64,000 bases of DNA from JAENVT01 sp039931555 (GCA_039931555.1 JBDTRP010000145.1:1-64000); one strand, 5' to 3'; numbered from the stretch's first letter, positions 26,109-35,554 are shown. Notes: generated by a model from the letters alone, not told the origin. Numbers and translations are program-made.

Positions 26109-29100
26109 TCAGCCGCAGGCTGCCCCGTCGAGCAGACGAATGGGGGCGCTGACCGTGCAGCTCGGCGTGGGGAGCACCCTGATGACGCCCCACATGCCGC
26201 CCTCGGTGAAGGGCCGGCGATTGTCGCCGTAGAAGAAGTCACCGGTCTGTGACCCTCGCCCACCGGCACCGCCGATGATGTGCACGTCGATGCCCTGGTA
26301 CGGCGCGAGGCCCTGCGTGGCGACTTCCTGCGAGCCCGGCATGTACGGGTCGCGCAGCCAGCTGAGCCCTCCCGCACGGAACACGTGCGGCTGCTCGGAG
26401 CCAGGAGTCGACAGCACGTGGATCCGCATCGGGTCACCGACGTAGGCCTGCAGCAACGGTGTCGCCACCGTCCCACTGAAGTCGTCGGTGCGCCGACCGG
26501 CGTTCTTGTAGTTGACCAAGGTCAGGCCGTCGACCTTCAGCGGATAGGGCATGAAGTCGGATCCGATCTGCGGGTCGGTGTCCTGAAGGAACAACGTGTC
26601 GTCGCGGTAGCCGGGCTGGCCCGGCACATGGGTGTCGACGATGGCACCAGTCATCGTTCTCGCACCGGAGGTGGGGTTGGTGTACCACGCGTCCTTCTCG
26701 TGGACCACGAACGCCCCATACAGACCGATCCTGCCGGTGGCGTCGCCACCGAAGTCACTGAACTGAGCACCTTCGATCGAAACACTCTCGGCGTAGAACT
26801 TGTACTTCTGCTGCTTGCCCGGCAACACCGTCTGCTCCGGGTCGAAGCCGACGTTGACGCCCGACGAACCGCCGGCTTTGCTGAGCTCGCCAACGCTGAG
26901 GCTGGCTCGATCAACGGCTCGTTGGTTGGTGAAGTTGACGGTCAGGCAGTCGCCGACGTTGATGTGCACCACCAACGGTTCGGTGACTCCCTTGGCCTTT
27001 GCGGTGGCTGCGTTCGACGTCAGCACGTAGGCAGCGGTGATCGAGCCGGTCACGCTGGTGCTGGTGCCGCCGCTGCCCGCAGTGCCCTGCACGCTGTTCG
27101 GCACGTCGACCGCGCTGACCGCGATTGCCTTGTTGACCGAGCCTGCCGGGCACGGATTGCCCGGATCCGTCGTCGCCGGCGGTCGGGCGCCGGTGACTGT
27201 TGGTTGCACCCACGTCCCTGCCGGCTTGTTGTACGTCGGCAAGGCCTGCAATCCGGGCGAACCCTTCGGCAGCACTCGCATGATGCCCCACGCACCTTGA
27301 CGGAAGCGACGGGCGATCCCGTTGTGATACAGGTAGTCGCCGGGCTGCTTGTTCACGCCCCCGGCGCCGCCGTCGAGGATCAATGTGTAGCGCTCTGAGA
27401 CACCGCTGTGGATCGTGTCGGTGACCCGGCTGTACATCGTGCCGGTGGCCGCGTCGCGCGACCGCTTCTCCACGTAGAAGTTGTGACCGTCGACGCGGAA
27501 GCTGTCGATGGTCGGCCCGACGTGGATCGCCCTGATCACCACGGGATCACCGGGGTAGGCCCGCAACAGCGGTGTTCCCGGGTCGCCCCACTTGTACGAG
27601 CTGAACCGCAACGAGGGATCGGTGCCACGATCACTCCACGGCGCGGCGTGGAGGTTGATGGTCGAGTCGGTCACCGGGTTGTCGTCGAGCGTCCAGATCA
27701 CCATCTCACGGAAGCTGCCCTCGACGAGACCGGGAGCCAGAGGATGCGACATCCCGTCGAGCTCGGGATGCGAGCGGATGTCGACGACGGTGCCCGACGC
27801 CACCTCAGCGCCCGTCGTCGGATCGTGGTAGGTCGAGTTCCGCGGTTCGACGACCAGCATGCCGACGCCACCATGGCCCCAGCCGTGGATACCGTCGACG
27901 TGGTCGTGCCAGAAGATGTTGTCGAGCAACACATCCGCGTACCAGCGGTAGCGGATCCACTCGATGCCGGCTCCCTCACCGGCTGCGTGGGCGTTGGCCA
28001 ACGGGCGGTCGAGCACGATCGTCTTGGTTGCGGCATTGATCGACACGATCGATGCCATCTCGATGCTCTCGGTTCCGAGACCGACACCGAAGGCCACGCC
28101 GGGTCGATACTTCGCGTCGATGCGCCCGACGGTGACACTGGTTGCGCCGGCGGTGGCCGGGGCCGTCAGCGTGGTGTCTTCGATCGTGTACGGCCTGATC
28201 GAGTGCTCGTAACTGTAGCCGACAGATGTGCCATCCGAGCCGGTCGGATCGAACTGCACGTGGTGGATGTGCATCTCGACCTTGGCGAAGCCACCGAACA
28301 CGTCCTTGTCGTTCTCCTCGGAGGTCAGCGTGACTGCACCGCAGTCGCCGACGTTCATGCGTATGGCCAGTGGCTCTTTCCTGAGCAGGCCACTGAGCAA
28401 CGCTGCCTTGTTCTGCGCCAGGGTGAACAGCATGCCCTGTTGGTCACTCTTGCGTGCAGTCACGTCGACGGTGGTGCCGACGGCGACCACGTTGAAGGTC
28501 TTCACGGGCGCGTCGGCCGGACACAAGCCGTCAGGGCGCGCCAGCCACGGATTGGCGGACGACGGGTCGGCAGGTCGGTCAGCCGTCTCGCCGAGTGCTG
28601 GTGCACCGGAGTGCAAGTTCGAGGCGAACGGTGGTCGCCGTTCGAGATGAGGTCTCAGTAACGGGAAGGCCGGTCTGCCGGTATCGGGGTTGAACAGGAT
28701 CACCGGTCTGGTCCCCATGAAGAAATCGCCGGGTCTGGAGCCGAAGTGACCGGACACGCCCTGGGTGAAGTTGGGCGTCTCTGCGGTCGCCGGCTCCGGC
28801 TCGCCGAGGTAGAGCGGGTGCGCCGGGTCGCTGTTGTCAACGGCCCAATCCCACACCGAAGCGTCCTGGTCGCCGATGCCGACGCCCTGCGGCGGGATCT
28901 GCGGGGTGATCCAGGCAGCCAGGTTGTCCTTGGTGATCACGGTGCCATTGGGCATCGTCTTACCGATCAGCTCCGCCGAAGTGACCGCAACCTTCTTCGG
29001 CGCCCGGTCGGGCAACGGTGCAAGGCCTGGCTGCAAGGTGTCGAACACTCGCCAGATGCCCCACATGCCCGACGGGTAGTGCTCGGCGATGTGGCAGTGG

Positions 29101-30740
29101 AACAAGAAGTCGCCGGCAGCCTGTTGCACGCCACCTGCGCCGCCTTCGATTTCGGCGTTGAAGCTCTCCCCCGGGCCGGTGTTGACGGCATCGACGCGGT
29201 CGGATTGGGAGGTCTCGATCGGGGTCTTCTTCAGGCCGGTGTCGCCATAGCTGTTGGTCGGGTCAGCTTCGGGGTTCGTGCGCCAGCGGTCGCCACCACC
29301 ATGCAGGTGGTAGATGTGGAAGACCTCGGCGCCGCCGTGCACGATGCGGAACTTGGTCGGGTCGCCGACATAGCCCTGCGGGATGATCGTCGCCGGGTCA
29401 CCGAACACCGACGACGAGTACGAGTGGGCCTTCTCGTGGGGCTTGAGGGTCAGGCGGTCCATGAACGGCTCCGCCCGATAGTTGATCCCTCGGCTGCCGG
29501 GGCGGTACGCCTCGGTGATCGGGTCAACGGTCGGCAACGGCAGGTTGTTCTTGTCGAAGACCTGCTCCTTCTCGTTGCCGATCTCGTGAAGGATCTGCAC
29601 GTCCTCGCGGAACGACGGTGCGTCGGAGGGCCAGATCACGGCCTCCCAGCCGGACTCGATCGGCGTCGCCGCATCCGTGGGCGACAGCCAGACGGAGTTC
29701 GCCGGCTCGACCGACAACACGCCGAACAGACCATGGTCGATGCCGGCCCGATGACCGGCCCCGGGGCTCAAGTAGTGAGCGCCCTCGAGTGCCTTGTCGT
29801 TGGGAACGAAATAGCGATACACCGAGGTCTGACCAGCAGGTACCTCACCGCTGAAGTTCTTGCCGACCTTGTCGCCTGCGCGATCGAACGGCAGGCCGTC
29901 GATGTGCAACCCGTAGCTTCCGCCCGAGGCGCTGTTGGTCACGTTGATCTCGACACAATCGCCTTCGTTGGCACGGATCACCAGTGGCTGGATCGGGTCG
30001 CCACGTAGACCCAACGACACCTCACGACTCAGCTCCTGGGCGCGGATCGCCGGGATCTGACTCGTCAGTGCGTACATCTTGCCCGCCGGGTCGTGATCGC
30101 CCCATCGGTTCAACGGGATGTCGACATCGATCATCGTCACGTTGTACGAGCGGGTGAAGCTACCCGCCGGGCAGACACTCGTGGGAGGGGTGGCGTTGGC
30201 CTGCGAGCTGGGCACCGTCACGATCCCGACGGCGAACAGACCAGCCAGTACCACGGCACCGCGCTCTCGAGGCGACAGCGCCCGACGCGCCGGCCATGCG
30301 ATCGAGCCCAAGCCGATCACGGCCGCGCTGATCAACAACGCAGCGGGGAGATCGATCAGGAACTCCGCCAACATCGACACCGGCAGGGCGGGCACTGCAC
30401 CTTGGTGCGCCGCATGCCCGAAGATCCCGGCGTGAACGGGCACACCCAACGCCAACGCCGTCGCCACCGCAGCAGCAGCCGCACTCGCCAGCCGCAACGC
30501 CTTGGCGTGCCGGCCAACCACCATCGTTGCCGCCAGCACTGCCAGCATCACCAACGGCACCGACAACGTCGAGTCGCGCAACCAGTGAGCCCAGAACGCG
30601 ACATCCCCCGCCTCTCGCGCACCGCTGCGCCAGTGCACGGCGTGCGTCCACAGTCCCACGGCATACGCGGCAGCGACCGCTATCGCACAGGTACGCCGAT
30701 CTAGTCGCGCATACCTCGAGTCGCCCGTCCAGCGATTCAT
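26109..30740 (-). CDS. Giant membrane-anchored six-cupredoxin multicopper oxidase (MnxG-like)
   Basis: A 1543-residue protein. Residues 1-180 hold about five transmembrane segments; three repeated two-cupredoxin units follow (about 190-570, 740-1160, 1195-1525), each opening with a P(L/V)xIxxNxGDC-like strand. Copper motifs: HIYHLH (475-480) and HCHIAEHYPSGM (548-559) in unit 1, MHIHHVQFD (823-831) and WHDHVDG (944-950) in unit 2. Unit 3 has none. The trinuclear site would thus lie between cupredoxins 2 and 3, in the permuted order seen in six-domain oxidases such as MnxG. It could oxidise Mn(II) or Fe(II) at the cell surface. ATG 30740 has AGAGGGA upstream. Confidence 0.8.
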   Translation of the reverse strand: MNRWTGDSRYARLDRRTCAIAVAAAYAVGLWTHAVHWRSGAREAGDVAFWAHWLRDSTLSVPLVMLAVLAATMVVGRHAKALRLASAAAAAVATALALGVPVHAGIFGHAAHQGAVPALPVSMLAEFLIDLPAALLISAAVIGLGSIAWPARRALSPRERGAVVLAGLFAVGIVTVPSSQANATPPTSVCPAGSFTRSYNVTMIDVDIPLNRWGDHDPAGKMYALTSQIPAIRAQELSREVSLGLRGDPIQPLVIRANEGDCVEINVTNSASGGSYGLHIDGLPFDRAGDKVGKNFSGEVPAGQTSVYRYFVPNDKALEGAHYLSPGAGHRAGIDHGLFGVLSVEPANSVWLSPTDAATPIESGWEAVIWPSDAPSFREDVQILHEIGNEKEQVFDKNNLPLPTVDPITEAYRPGSRGINYRAEPFMDRLTLKPHEKAHSYSSSVFGDPATIIPQGYVGDPTKFRIVHGGAEVFHIYHLHGGGDRWRTNPEADPTNSYGDTGLKKTPIETSQSDRVDAVNTGPGESFNAEIEGGAGGVQQAAGDFLFHCHIAEHYPSGMWGIWRVFDTLQPGLAPLPDRAPKKVAVTSAELIGKTMPNGTVITKDNLAAWITPQIPPQGVGIGDQDASVWDWAVDNSDPAHPLYLGEPEPATAETPNFTQGVSGHFGSRPGDFFMGTRPVILFNPDTGRPAFPLLRPHLERRPPFASNLHSGAPALGETADRPADPSSANPWLARPDGLCPADAPVKTFNVVAVGTTVDVTARKSDQQGMLFTLAQNKAALLSGLLRKEPLAIRMNVGDCGAVTLTSEENDKDVFGGFAKVEMHIHHVQFDPTGSDGTSVGYSYEHSIRPYTIEDTTLTAPATAGATSVTVGRIDAKYRPGVAFGVGLGTESIEMASIVSINAATKTIVLDRPLANAHAAGEGAGIEWIRYRWYADVLLDNIFWHDHVDGIHGWGHGGVGMLVVEPRNSTYHDPTTGAEVASGTVVDIRSHPELDGMSHPLAPGLVEGSFREMVIWTLDDNPVTDSTINLHAAPWSDRGTDPSLRFSSYKWGDPGTPLLRAYPGDPVVIRAIHVGPTIDSFRVDGHNFYVEKRSRDAATGTMYSRVTDTIHSGVSERYTLILDGGAGGVNKQPGDYLYHNGIARRFRQGAWGIMRVLPKGSPGLQALPTYNKPAGTWVQPTVTGARPPATTDPGNPCPAGSVNKAIAVSAVDVPNSVQGTAGSGGTSTSVTGSITAAYVLTSNAATAKAKGVTEPLVVHINVGDCLTVNFTNQRAVDRASLSVGELSKAGGSSGVNVGFDPEQTVLPGKQQKYKFYAESVSIEGAQFSDFGGDATGRIGLYGAFVVHEKDAWYTNPTSGARTMTGAIVDTHVPGQPGYRDDTLFLQDTDPQIGSDFMPYPLKVDGLTLVNYKNAGRRTDDFSGTVATPLLQAYVGDPMRIHVLSTPGSEQPHVFRAGGLSWLRDPYMPGSQEVATQGLAPYQGIDVHIIGGAGGRGSQTGDFFYGDNRRPFTEGGMWGVIRVLPTPSCTVSAPIRLLDGAACG

Positions 30741-30826
30741 TTTTCGTCCCTCTCGTCGTGTCGTCGAACCGGCTCCGCCTGAGGTTGTCGCCCCCACTGG
30801 TGCCGGCATTGCATTGCGCGCGGTCG

Positions 30827-31480
30827 TCAGCCGTGCGTGTGATCTTCCTTGGGTGTGTCGCTGCATCCGCCGGTCACGGGCAACGCCCGACCAGTGCCGC
30901 CCTGCACCGTGCAACCGACGTCACCGAGACTGATCAAGACCTTCTCATTGGTCGCCGGGTCCACAAACCGAACCGTGAACGGGCGGGCGTCTGCCGTGGT
31001 GACGAAGTCGACCAAAACGTCGATTGCCGCCGACGGCTGTAGTTCGCCGGGGAGCTTCGCAGCCCTCGAAATCGGCACGACGGCGCCGGAGTTGTCGATC
31101 AACTCGAATTGCGTCGGCTCGTATTGCAGCACGTTGTCGGACAGGTTGGTGATGACCGCCGCCACCTGCACATCAATCGAGCCCGCCGAGACCAATCCGG
31201 GAACGTTGTGAGCACCGGTGATCTGTGCGTCGTTGAGACCGCTGATCGCTGTCGCGTGCTCGACCGCCACCACACCAAAGCTTGTTGCCACGTCCTCGCC
31301 GATCACGTGGGCCGACGGGCCGGTGGAACTCGCTGGGGCGGTGACCAGTGGATTGCCGCCACGAAGCATGTCGACGGCGAGCACCGAGCCCGCCGCGCAG
31401 CCGATGAACAACGCAGACGCGGTAGCGACGCGCACCCACCGCCGGCCCAACTGCGCCGGACGAACGATGACCGCAGTCAT
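30827..31480 (-). CDS. Membrane-anchored extracytoplasmic protein upstream of the large multicopper oxidase
   Basis: A 217-residue protein with a basic N-terminus and one transmembrane or signal segment (about 16-37), then an extracellular beta-rich domain (GSIDVQVAAVITNLSDNVLQY, QPSAAIDVLVDFVTTADARPF) resembling DUF4352-like immunoglobulin folds. The tail has VGCTVQGG and ends CSDTPKEDHTHG, a short His-containing end that could bind metal. It lies 86 nt upstream of the oxidase on the same strand, so a partner or metal-delivery role is plausible. Its start overlaps a 36-residue ORF. Confidence 0.75.
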   Translation of the reverse strand: MTAVIVRPAQLGRRWVRVATASALFIGCAAGSVLAVDMLRGGNPLVTAPASSTGPSAHVIGEDVATSFGVVAVEHATAISGLNDAQITGAHNVPGLVSAGSIDVQVAAVITNLSDNVLQYEPTQFELIDNSGAVVPISRAAKLPGELQPSAAIDVLVDFVTTADARPFTVRFVDPATNEKVLISLGDVGCTVQGGTGRALPVTGGCSDTPKEDHTHG

Positions 31481-31587
31481 CGAAACGCCGTCCCGTTGGT
31501 CGTCCGACGCGAAGTTGCGCCGGCGGTGGAGTGGCTAGCCGGATCCTCGACGTACGCGTCGACCGCTACCTGTACCCGTCCGTTCAT
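31477..31587 (-). CDS. 36-residue ORF translationally coupled ahead of the oxidase operon
   Basis: ATG 31587 is preceded by AAGGGACGGA, and its TGA overlaps the next ATG (ATGA). The product (MNGRVQVAVDAYVEDPASH, then a Ser/Thr/Arg-rich tail) is hydrophilic and matches nothing I know. It may be a real small protein or a leader peptide that sets translation of the downstream gene. Only the start context and overlap support it. Confidence 0.4.
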   Translation of the reverse strand: MNGRVQVAVDAYVEDPASHSTAGATSRRTTNGTAFR

Positions 31588-31900
31588 TGAGTTTCCGTCC
31601 CTTGTCTCACCTGCCCCGTCCAAGACAAGTGTTGACACGCAGCGTGACAGCGCGGCAGCCAGAAGGCAATGATCCAATGGGGGTACTGCCAAGGTCGTAA
31701 TCGACCCGGGCGATGCCCACCTGAAGACGTAAGCCTTTCGACCTTTCTTCGCAGATGGTGGTCGCGCGGTAGCTTCAGAGTCACAAGCTGTGATCGAAAT
31801 CACCGGTTTCCGACAACCGTCAGTCGAGATGCCCGGCGTTGTCGACCGGCTGGCGAAGCCCCTCTCGGCTCCTACTGTCACCGTTTGACCACTCAGCGTG
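31588..31900 (-). other. 313-nt hairpin-rich non-coding stretch, candidate structured leader
   Basis: No convincing gene on either strand. Short perfect stems follow each other: GGTCG-TAAT-CGACC (31693-31706), GGGC-GAT-GCCC (31708-31718), CTGAAG/CTTCAG (31721-31778) enclosing CGACC/GGTCG, TCACA-AGC-TGTGA (31781-31793) and CGACAAC/GTTGTCG (31811-31844). Closer to the operon, TGACACGC-A-GCGTGACA (31633-31649) is a near-perfect palindrome that could be an operator. No known riboswitch was recognised. Confidence 0.35.
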
Positions 31901-32536
31901 CTATCGCGGCGAGGAGTCTTGAAGATCACGACCTCGACGGTGGAGCGACACCACGTAGTCGCCGCCCTCGTACGGATCGCCGTGCCAGGTGGCCCACCGG
32001 CCGGCGGGTTCCAATCGACACCCAGCACACAGTTCGTCGTACTCAGCCAACGTCAATGCATCGCTGTCGGCCTGCAGTGTGAAGCCGGCCACCAGCCAAC
32101 CCGCATCCGCGACGTGGGCCACAGAGTTGGCGATGATCGCCGGAAGATCGGCGCGACGACAGAAGATCATCACGTTCCCGGGCATGGCGACCACGTCGAA
32201 CCGCCGACCGAGAGACATGCGTGCCAGATCTGCGTGTATCCATCTCAGAGACGGCTCCGTTCGACGGGCGAACTGGAGCAGATCGTCATCGAGGTCGACC
32301 CCGACCACGTCAATGCCCCGCCGAGCCAGTTCGATCGCCACCCGGCCCATCCCACACCCGGCGTCGAGCACCGAGGTGGGGTTCAGCGAGTCGATGAAGT
32401 CGGTCTCGCCGTGTGGCGAGCGACCAGTGTCGGCGAGGCGACGCCATCGCGTGTAGTACTCCTCGAGGTCGGTCTCGGCTCGCCACCGCGACCAGCGCTC
32501 GCTCACGTCGTGCACATCATCGAGGCCCATCGTCAT
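31901..32536 (-). CDS. Class I SAM-dependent methyltransferase
   Basis: A 211-residue Rossmann methyltransferase: SVLDAGCGMGRVAIELARRG is motif I, VVGVDLDDDLL the acidic ribose-binding end, and FDVVAMPGNVMIF the post-motif region. Substrate unknown. ATG 32536 or 32530 both lack a strong Shine-Dalgarno. It lies alone, downstream of lepB on the same strand and upstream of the hairpin-rich region. Confidence 0.85.
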   Translation of the reverse strand: MTMGLDDVHDVSERWSRWRAETDLEEYYTRWRRLADTGRSPHGETDFIDSLNPTSVLDAGCGMGRVAIELARRGIDVVGVDLDDDLLQFARRTEPSLRWIHADLARMSLGRRFDVVAMPGNVMIFCRRADLPAIIANSVAHVADAGWLVAGFTLQADSDALTLAEYDELCAGCRLEPAGRWATWHGDPYEGGDYVVSLHRRGRDLQDSSPR

Positions 32537-32603
32537 AGTTTGTCGTGCGCCGCCGAGAATGGCATCCCTATCCCAAGAGTGAGGTTCGGCGGTAACGGAT
32601 CGA

Positions 32604-33149
32604 TCAGCCCAACGGCCACAACGTCGCCATCAGTCGCCCGTCGATGGCATCGACATCGACCGGACCGAACGCCCGCGAATCTTCCGACGTGGCCCGGTGA
32701 TCGCCGAGCAGGAACACATGACCGGGCGGCACGACATCGGGCCCGAAGTAGAAGCCGTCCATGCCGTCGTTGTCGATGTAGTGCTCGACGATCTTGACGC
32801 CATTCACCACCAGTTGACCGTTGTCGATCCCGACCGAATCGCCGCCGATCGCGACAACACGCTTGACGATCGACGCTCCGGTGCGGGGGTCGGACGCCAC
32901 CACGATCTCACCGCGACGAGGATCGCGAGCGCGCATCGTGATCTTGTCGACCAACAGCACCGCTCCGGAGGGCACGGTTGGCTCCATGCTGTCGGACCGG
33001 ACCCGTACCGGCTCGACCACGAAGCTGTGCACGAGCAACATCGCCACCAGCGCCGCGGCGAACCACAGCACCCGTCGCGTGGTCCTGGCATCGTGCCCGG
33101 GTCGCTCGACCGTTTCGTCGTCCGAGGGTGAGTCGACCGTCGTGGTCAC
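32604..33149 (-). CDS. lepB: Signal peptidase I
   Basis: A 181-residue S26 peptidase that cleaves signal peptides outside the membrane. One transmembrane anchor (27-45), catalytic Ser54 in SDSMEPTVPSG, catalytic Lys96 in GASIVKRVVAIGGD, and the terminal box GDHRATSEDSRAFG. GTG 33149 overlaps the stop of the membrane-protein gene upstream (GTGA). It is the last gene of an operon with a laccase-type oxidase, so it may be a dedicated rather than housekeeping peptidase (inference). Confidence 0.92.
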   Translation of the reverse strand: MTTTVDSPSDDETVERPGHDARTTRRVLWFAAALVAMLLVHSFVVEPVRVRSDSMEPTVPSGAVLLVDKITMRARDPRRGEIVVASDPRTGASIVKRVVAIGGDSVGIDNGQLVVNGVKIVEHYIDNDGMDGFYFGPDVVPPGHVFLLGDHRATSEDSRAFGPVDVDAIDGRLMATLWPLG

Positions 33150-33682
33150 CACACGAAGCCGACGATGCCGGCGCCCCACAGCAGCACACCGATCCACAAC
33201 AGGCGGTTGACCGCACGATCCTTCAACGCCTTGGGCAACATGGTGAGCAATGTGATGACCACCAGGATCTCGGCTGCGAGGGTGACGATGTCGAGCGGAC
33301 CGACGTACTTGGCGCCGTCGGGTACGACCGACCGACCGGGCACCCACCGACCACCGTGGAACGGAACCGGGGGCTCCATCGGCAGACCGACCGTGCGGCT
33401 GGCGACGTAGACCAGGATCACACCGACGGTTCCCCAGATCCCTGCCAGGACGAACCACGGGGCCCGTGCGCCTCGCAACAACGCCACCGCGCATGCCGAC
33501 TGGGCAACACCGAGCACGACGAAGAACGCCCCAGCGGCCGGCCACCACGTGTAGTGGCTCGGCGTTGCGACGAAATGGGCGAGCGCGCCGAACGCTGAAC
33601 ACACGATCGCCACGTCGACGGTGAGGCTGCGGCGCCGAGCGGTTCGCTCGGCACGACCGGCGTGACGCGAGGCAACAGCCAT
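33146..33682 (-). CDS. Four-helix membrane protein between the oxidase and lepB
   Basis: A 178-residue protein with four or five transmembrane segments (about 22-40, 48-68, 77-97, 131-150, 158-176) and an extracellular loop (EPPVPFHGGRWVPGRSVVPDGAKY). No family is recognised; short DoxX-like membrane proteins have a similar layout. It starts 2 nt after the oxidase stop and overlaps lepB, so the three genes are one operon. Confidence 0.75.
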   Translation of the reverse strand: MAVASRHAGRAERTARRRSLTVDVAIVCSAFGALAHFVATPSHYTWWPAAGAFFVVLGVAQSACAVALLRGARAPWFVLAGIWGTVGVILVYVASRTVGLPMEPPVPFHGGRWVPGRSVVPDGAKYVGPLDIVTLAAEILVVITLLTMLPKALKDRAVNRLLWIGVLLWGAGIVGFVW

Positions 33683-33684
33683 GT

Positions 33685-35268
33685 TCACAACGGGTAGTTC
33701 CATTCGTCGGCAACGTCGATCGGCAAGGCGCCGAGAGGGTCGTCGCCAGGTGTCGTCGGATCGACAACCTCGAACTGGGCCATCATGTCGTGGTCCTCGT
33801 GGATCAGGTTGTGGCAGTGCATCATGTACCGACCGATGCCCTCCCATTTCACGATCACGCGGACCTTCTCGCCCTCGCCGACATAGACCACGTCCTTGGG
33901 CCCGCGCTCGTGAGGGAGCGGCGGCTTGCCGTTGCGGTCGAGCACCTTGAAGTCGGTGAGATGCATGTGGATGGGGTGGAACCACCCACCCGAGTTGTTC
34001 TGCAGCTCCCAGATCTCGGTGTCGCCACGGTTCGGCTTGGCCAACGAGAACTGATAGTCGCTGTCGACGACGTCTTTCCATGTCGTGCCGTTGATCGTCC
34101 ATTGGCCGCCATCGCGGCCGAACTTGAACTTGCGGGTACGAACCGCATCACTCGCGTTCAACGCCATGACTTCGTTGTCAGGGTTCAAGACGTCGGGTAT
34201 GGAGTTGTTCGACAGATCGGTCGCATCGCTGACGACATCGAACGCCATGATCTTGTTGGTGTTGGTGAAGTTGCGGTTGTTCTTCGGGCTCGAGTTCTGC
34301 AGGATCACCCGCCGCCCGATCGGATACTTGGCGAAGTCGATGATCACCTCGTACCGCTCCGCCGATGCGGCACGGAAGCTGGTGACGTATTGAGGGCTCA
34401 CCATCAAACCGCCGTCGGTTGCGATCACGGCCATCGGCTCGCCCGAGTCGAGGGAGAAGTTCCACGACCGGGAGACCGTGGTGCTGCAGATGCGGAACCG
34501 GTACTTGCGGCGCTCGACCTGCATCACCGGCCACGGGCGGCCGTTGACCAAGATCACATCGCCCCACAGCCCCGACTCGTCGTCGAGGGAGAACAGCAGG
34601 GACCCATCGTTGTTGAACAGCGCGTCGCTGATCAACAACGGGATGTCGTACGGCCCGTGCGGAATCGGTAGTGACTGCTCGAGCGCGTCGGAAATGTGGT
34701 ACTCCGCGGCGAGACCGTGATACGCGTTCTCGGCGGTGTGGAACACGCCATGGTCGTGGTACCACAGCGTTCGTGCCGGCTGGGCGTTCGGGAAGTAGTA
34801 GTCCTTGAACTGGCCCGGGTGAGTGATGTCGCTGGCGTACCCGTCGAACTGCGGCAACGACGCCGAGCCGTGCAGGTGCACCGATGTCCACGGCTCGTAG
34901 CCCAACGTCGGGTGCACCTTGGGCAGGAGGTTGCGCTGGCGCATCACGATCTTGCGGCCGCGCTGCACCTTGACCGTCGGACCCGGGGCGACACCTTCGT
35001 ACGTGAAGAACATCGTCTTGAAGCCGGGGATGACCTCGTGCAGCGTCGCCGCCATGGTCATGTCGTAGTAGTCGGTCGTGTCGTCGGTTCGGAAGGGCAC
35101 GGCAACGGGTGGAATCGCAAACGGTGTCGTGAACGGCTTCGGGAGCTTGCTCGACGGCATGCGGTTCGACAGCGTCGACTGACCCGACACTACGCGAGAC
35201 AGCGGCAACGACAAGGTGGCACCGGCGAAGACGCCGGCCTTGATCAGATCTCTGCGGGTCAGCGCCAT
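33685..35268 (-). CDS. CotA/bilirubin-oxidase-type multicopper oxidase, probably Tat-exported
   Basis: A 527-residue three-cupredoxin oxidase. MALTRRDLIKAGVFAGATLSL is a twin-arginine signal. Four copper motifs are complete: SVHLHGS, WYHDHG, HPIHMH and HCHNLIHEDHDMM (T1 axial Met present). The layout matches laccase-like CotA or phenoxazinone synthase enzymes that oxidise phenolics, bilirubin or metal ions with O2. GGAGG lies 8 nt before ATG 35268. First gene of an operon with a membrane protein and signal peptidase I. The 35269-35554 gap upstream shows no gene. Confidence 0.93.
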   Translation of the reverse strand: MALTRRDLIKAGVFAGATLSLPLSRVVSGQSTLSNRMPSSKLPKPFTTPFAIPPVAVPFRTDDTTDYYDMTMAATLHEVIPGFKTMFFTYEGVAPGPTVKVQRGRKIVMRQRNLLPKVHPTLGYEPWTSVHLHGSASLPQFDGYASDITHPGQFKDYYFPNAQPARTLWYHDHGVFHTAENAYHGLAAEYHISDALEQSLPIPHGPYDIPLLISDALFNNDGSLLFSLDDESGLWGDVILVNGRPWPVMQVERRKYRFRICSTTVSRSWNFSLDSGEPMAVIATDGGLMVSPQYVTSFRAASAERYEVIIDFAKYPIGRRVILQNSSPKNNRNFTNTNKIMAFDVVSDATDLSNNSIPDVLNPDNEVMALNASDAVRTRKFKFGRDGGQWTINGTTWKDVVDSDYQFSLAKPNRGDTEIWELQNNSGGWFHPIHMHLTDFKVLDRNGKPPLPHERGPKDVVYVGEGEKVRVIVKWEGIGRYMMHCHNLIHEDHDMMAQFEVVDPTTPGDDPLGALPIDVADEWNYPL

Positions 35269-35554
35269 GGTCTGCCTCCGCGCATCCGGCCGTGCCGGCC
35301 CGTCACCGCTGGCGCGCCCGCGCCCCACTCTGCTCGTCCCCGTACGCCCACAACAGGCCTCCCGTGCTCACATCTCCAGCCCGTCCGATCCGGTGCTGCA
35401 CGACTCAGCCTGGTACTAGGTCACGCGGCCGTCAATCGACCTTTCGCGGTAAGGCGAAGGACCGAGATCCGACGGCAAGTTCTTGCTGCGAACGGCGTAG
35501 GCCTGACCTCGATCCAGCACTATTCGTCGCCCGTCGACCCCACCGGGTGACAGG

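Noticed and set aside
31690..31810. A c-di-GMP-I riboswitch on the plus strand
   Set aside because: Only short fragments (GACGTAAGCC, GGTAGC) match; the paired P1 region and tetraloop/receptor are missing and no plus-strand gene follows.
33146..34102. A 318-codon extension of the membrane protein upstream of lepB
   Set aside because: The N-terminal part overlaps the laccase gene in another frame and reads as Arg/Gly-rich shadow sequence; ATG 33682 follows the laccase stop directly.
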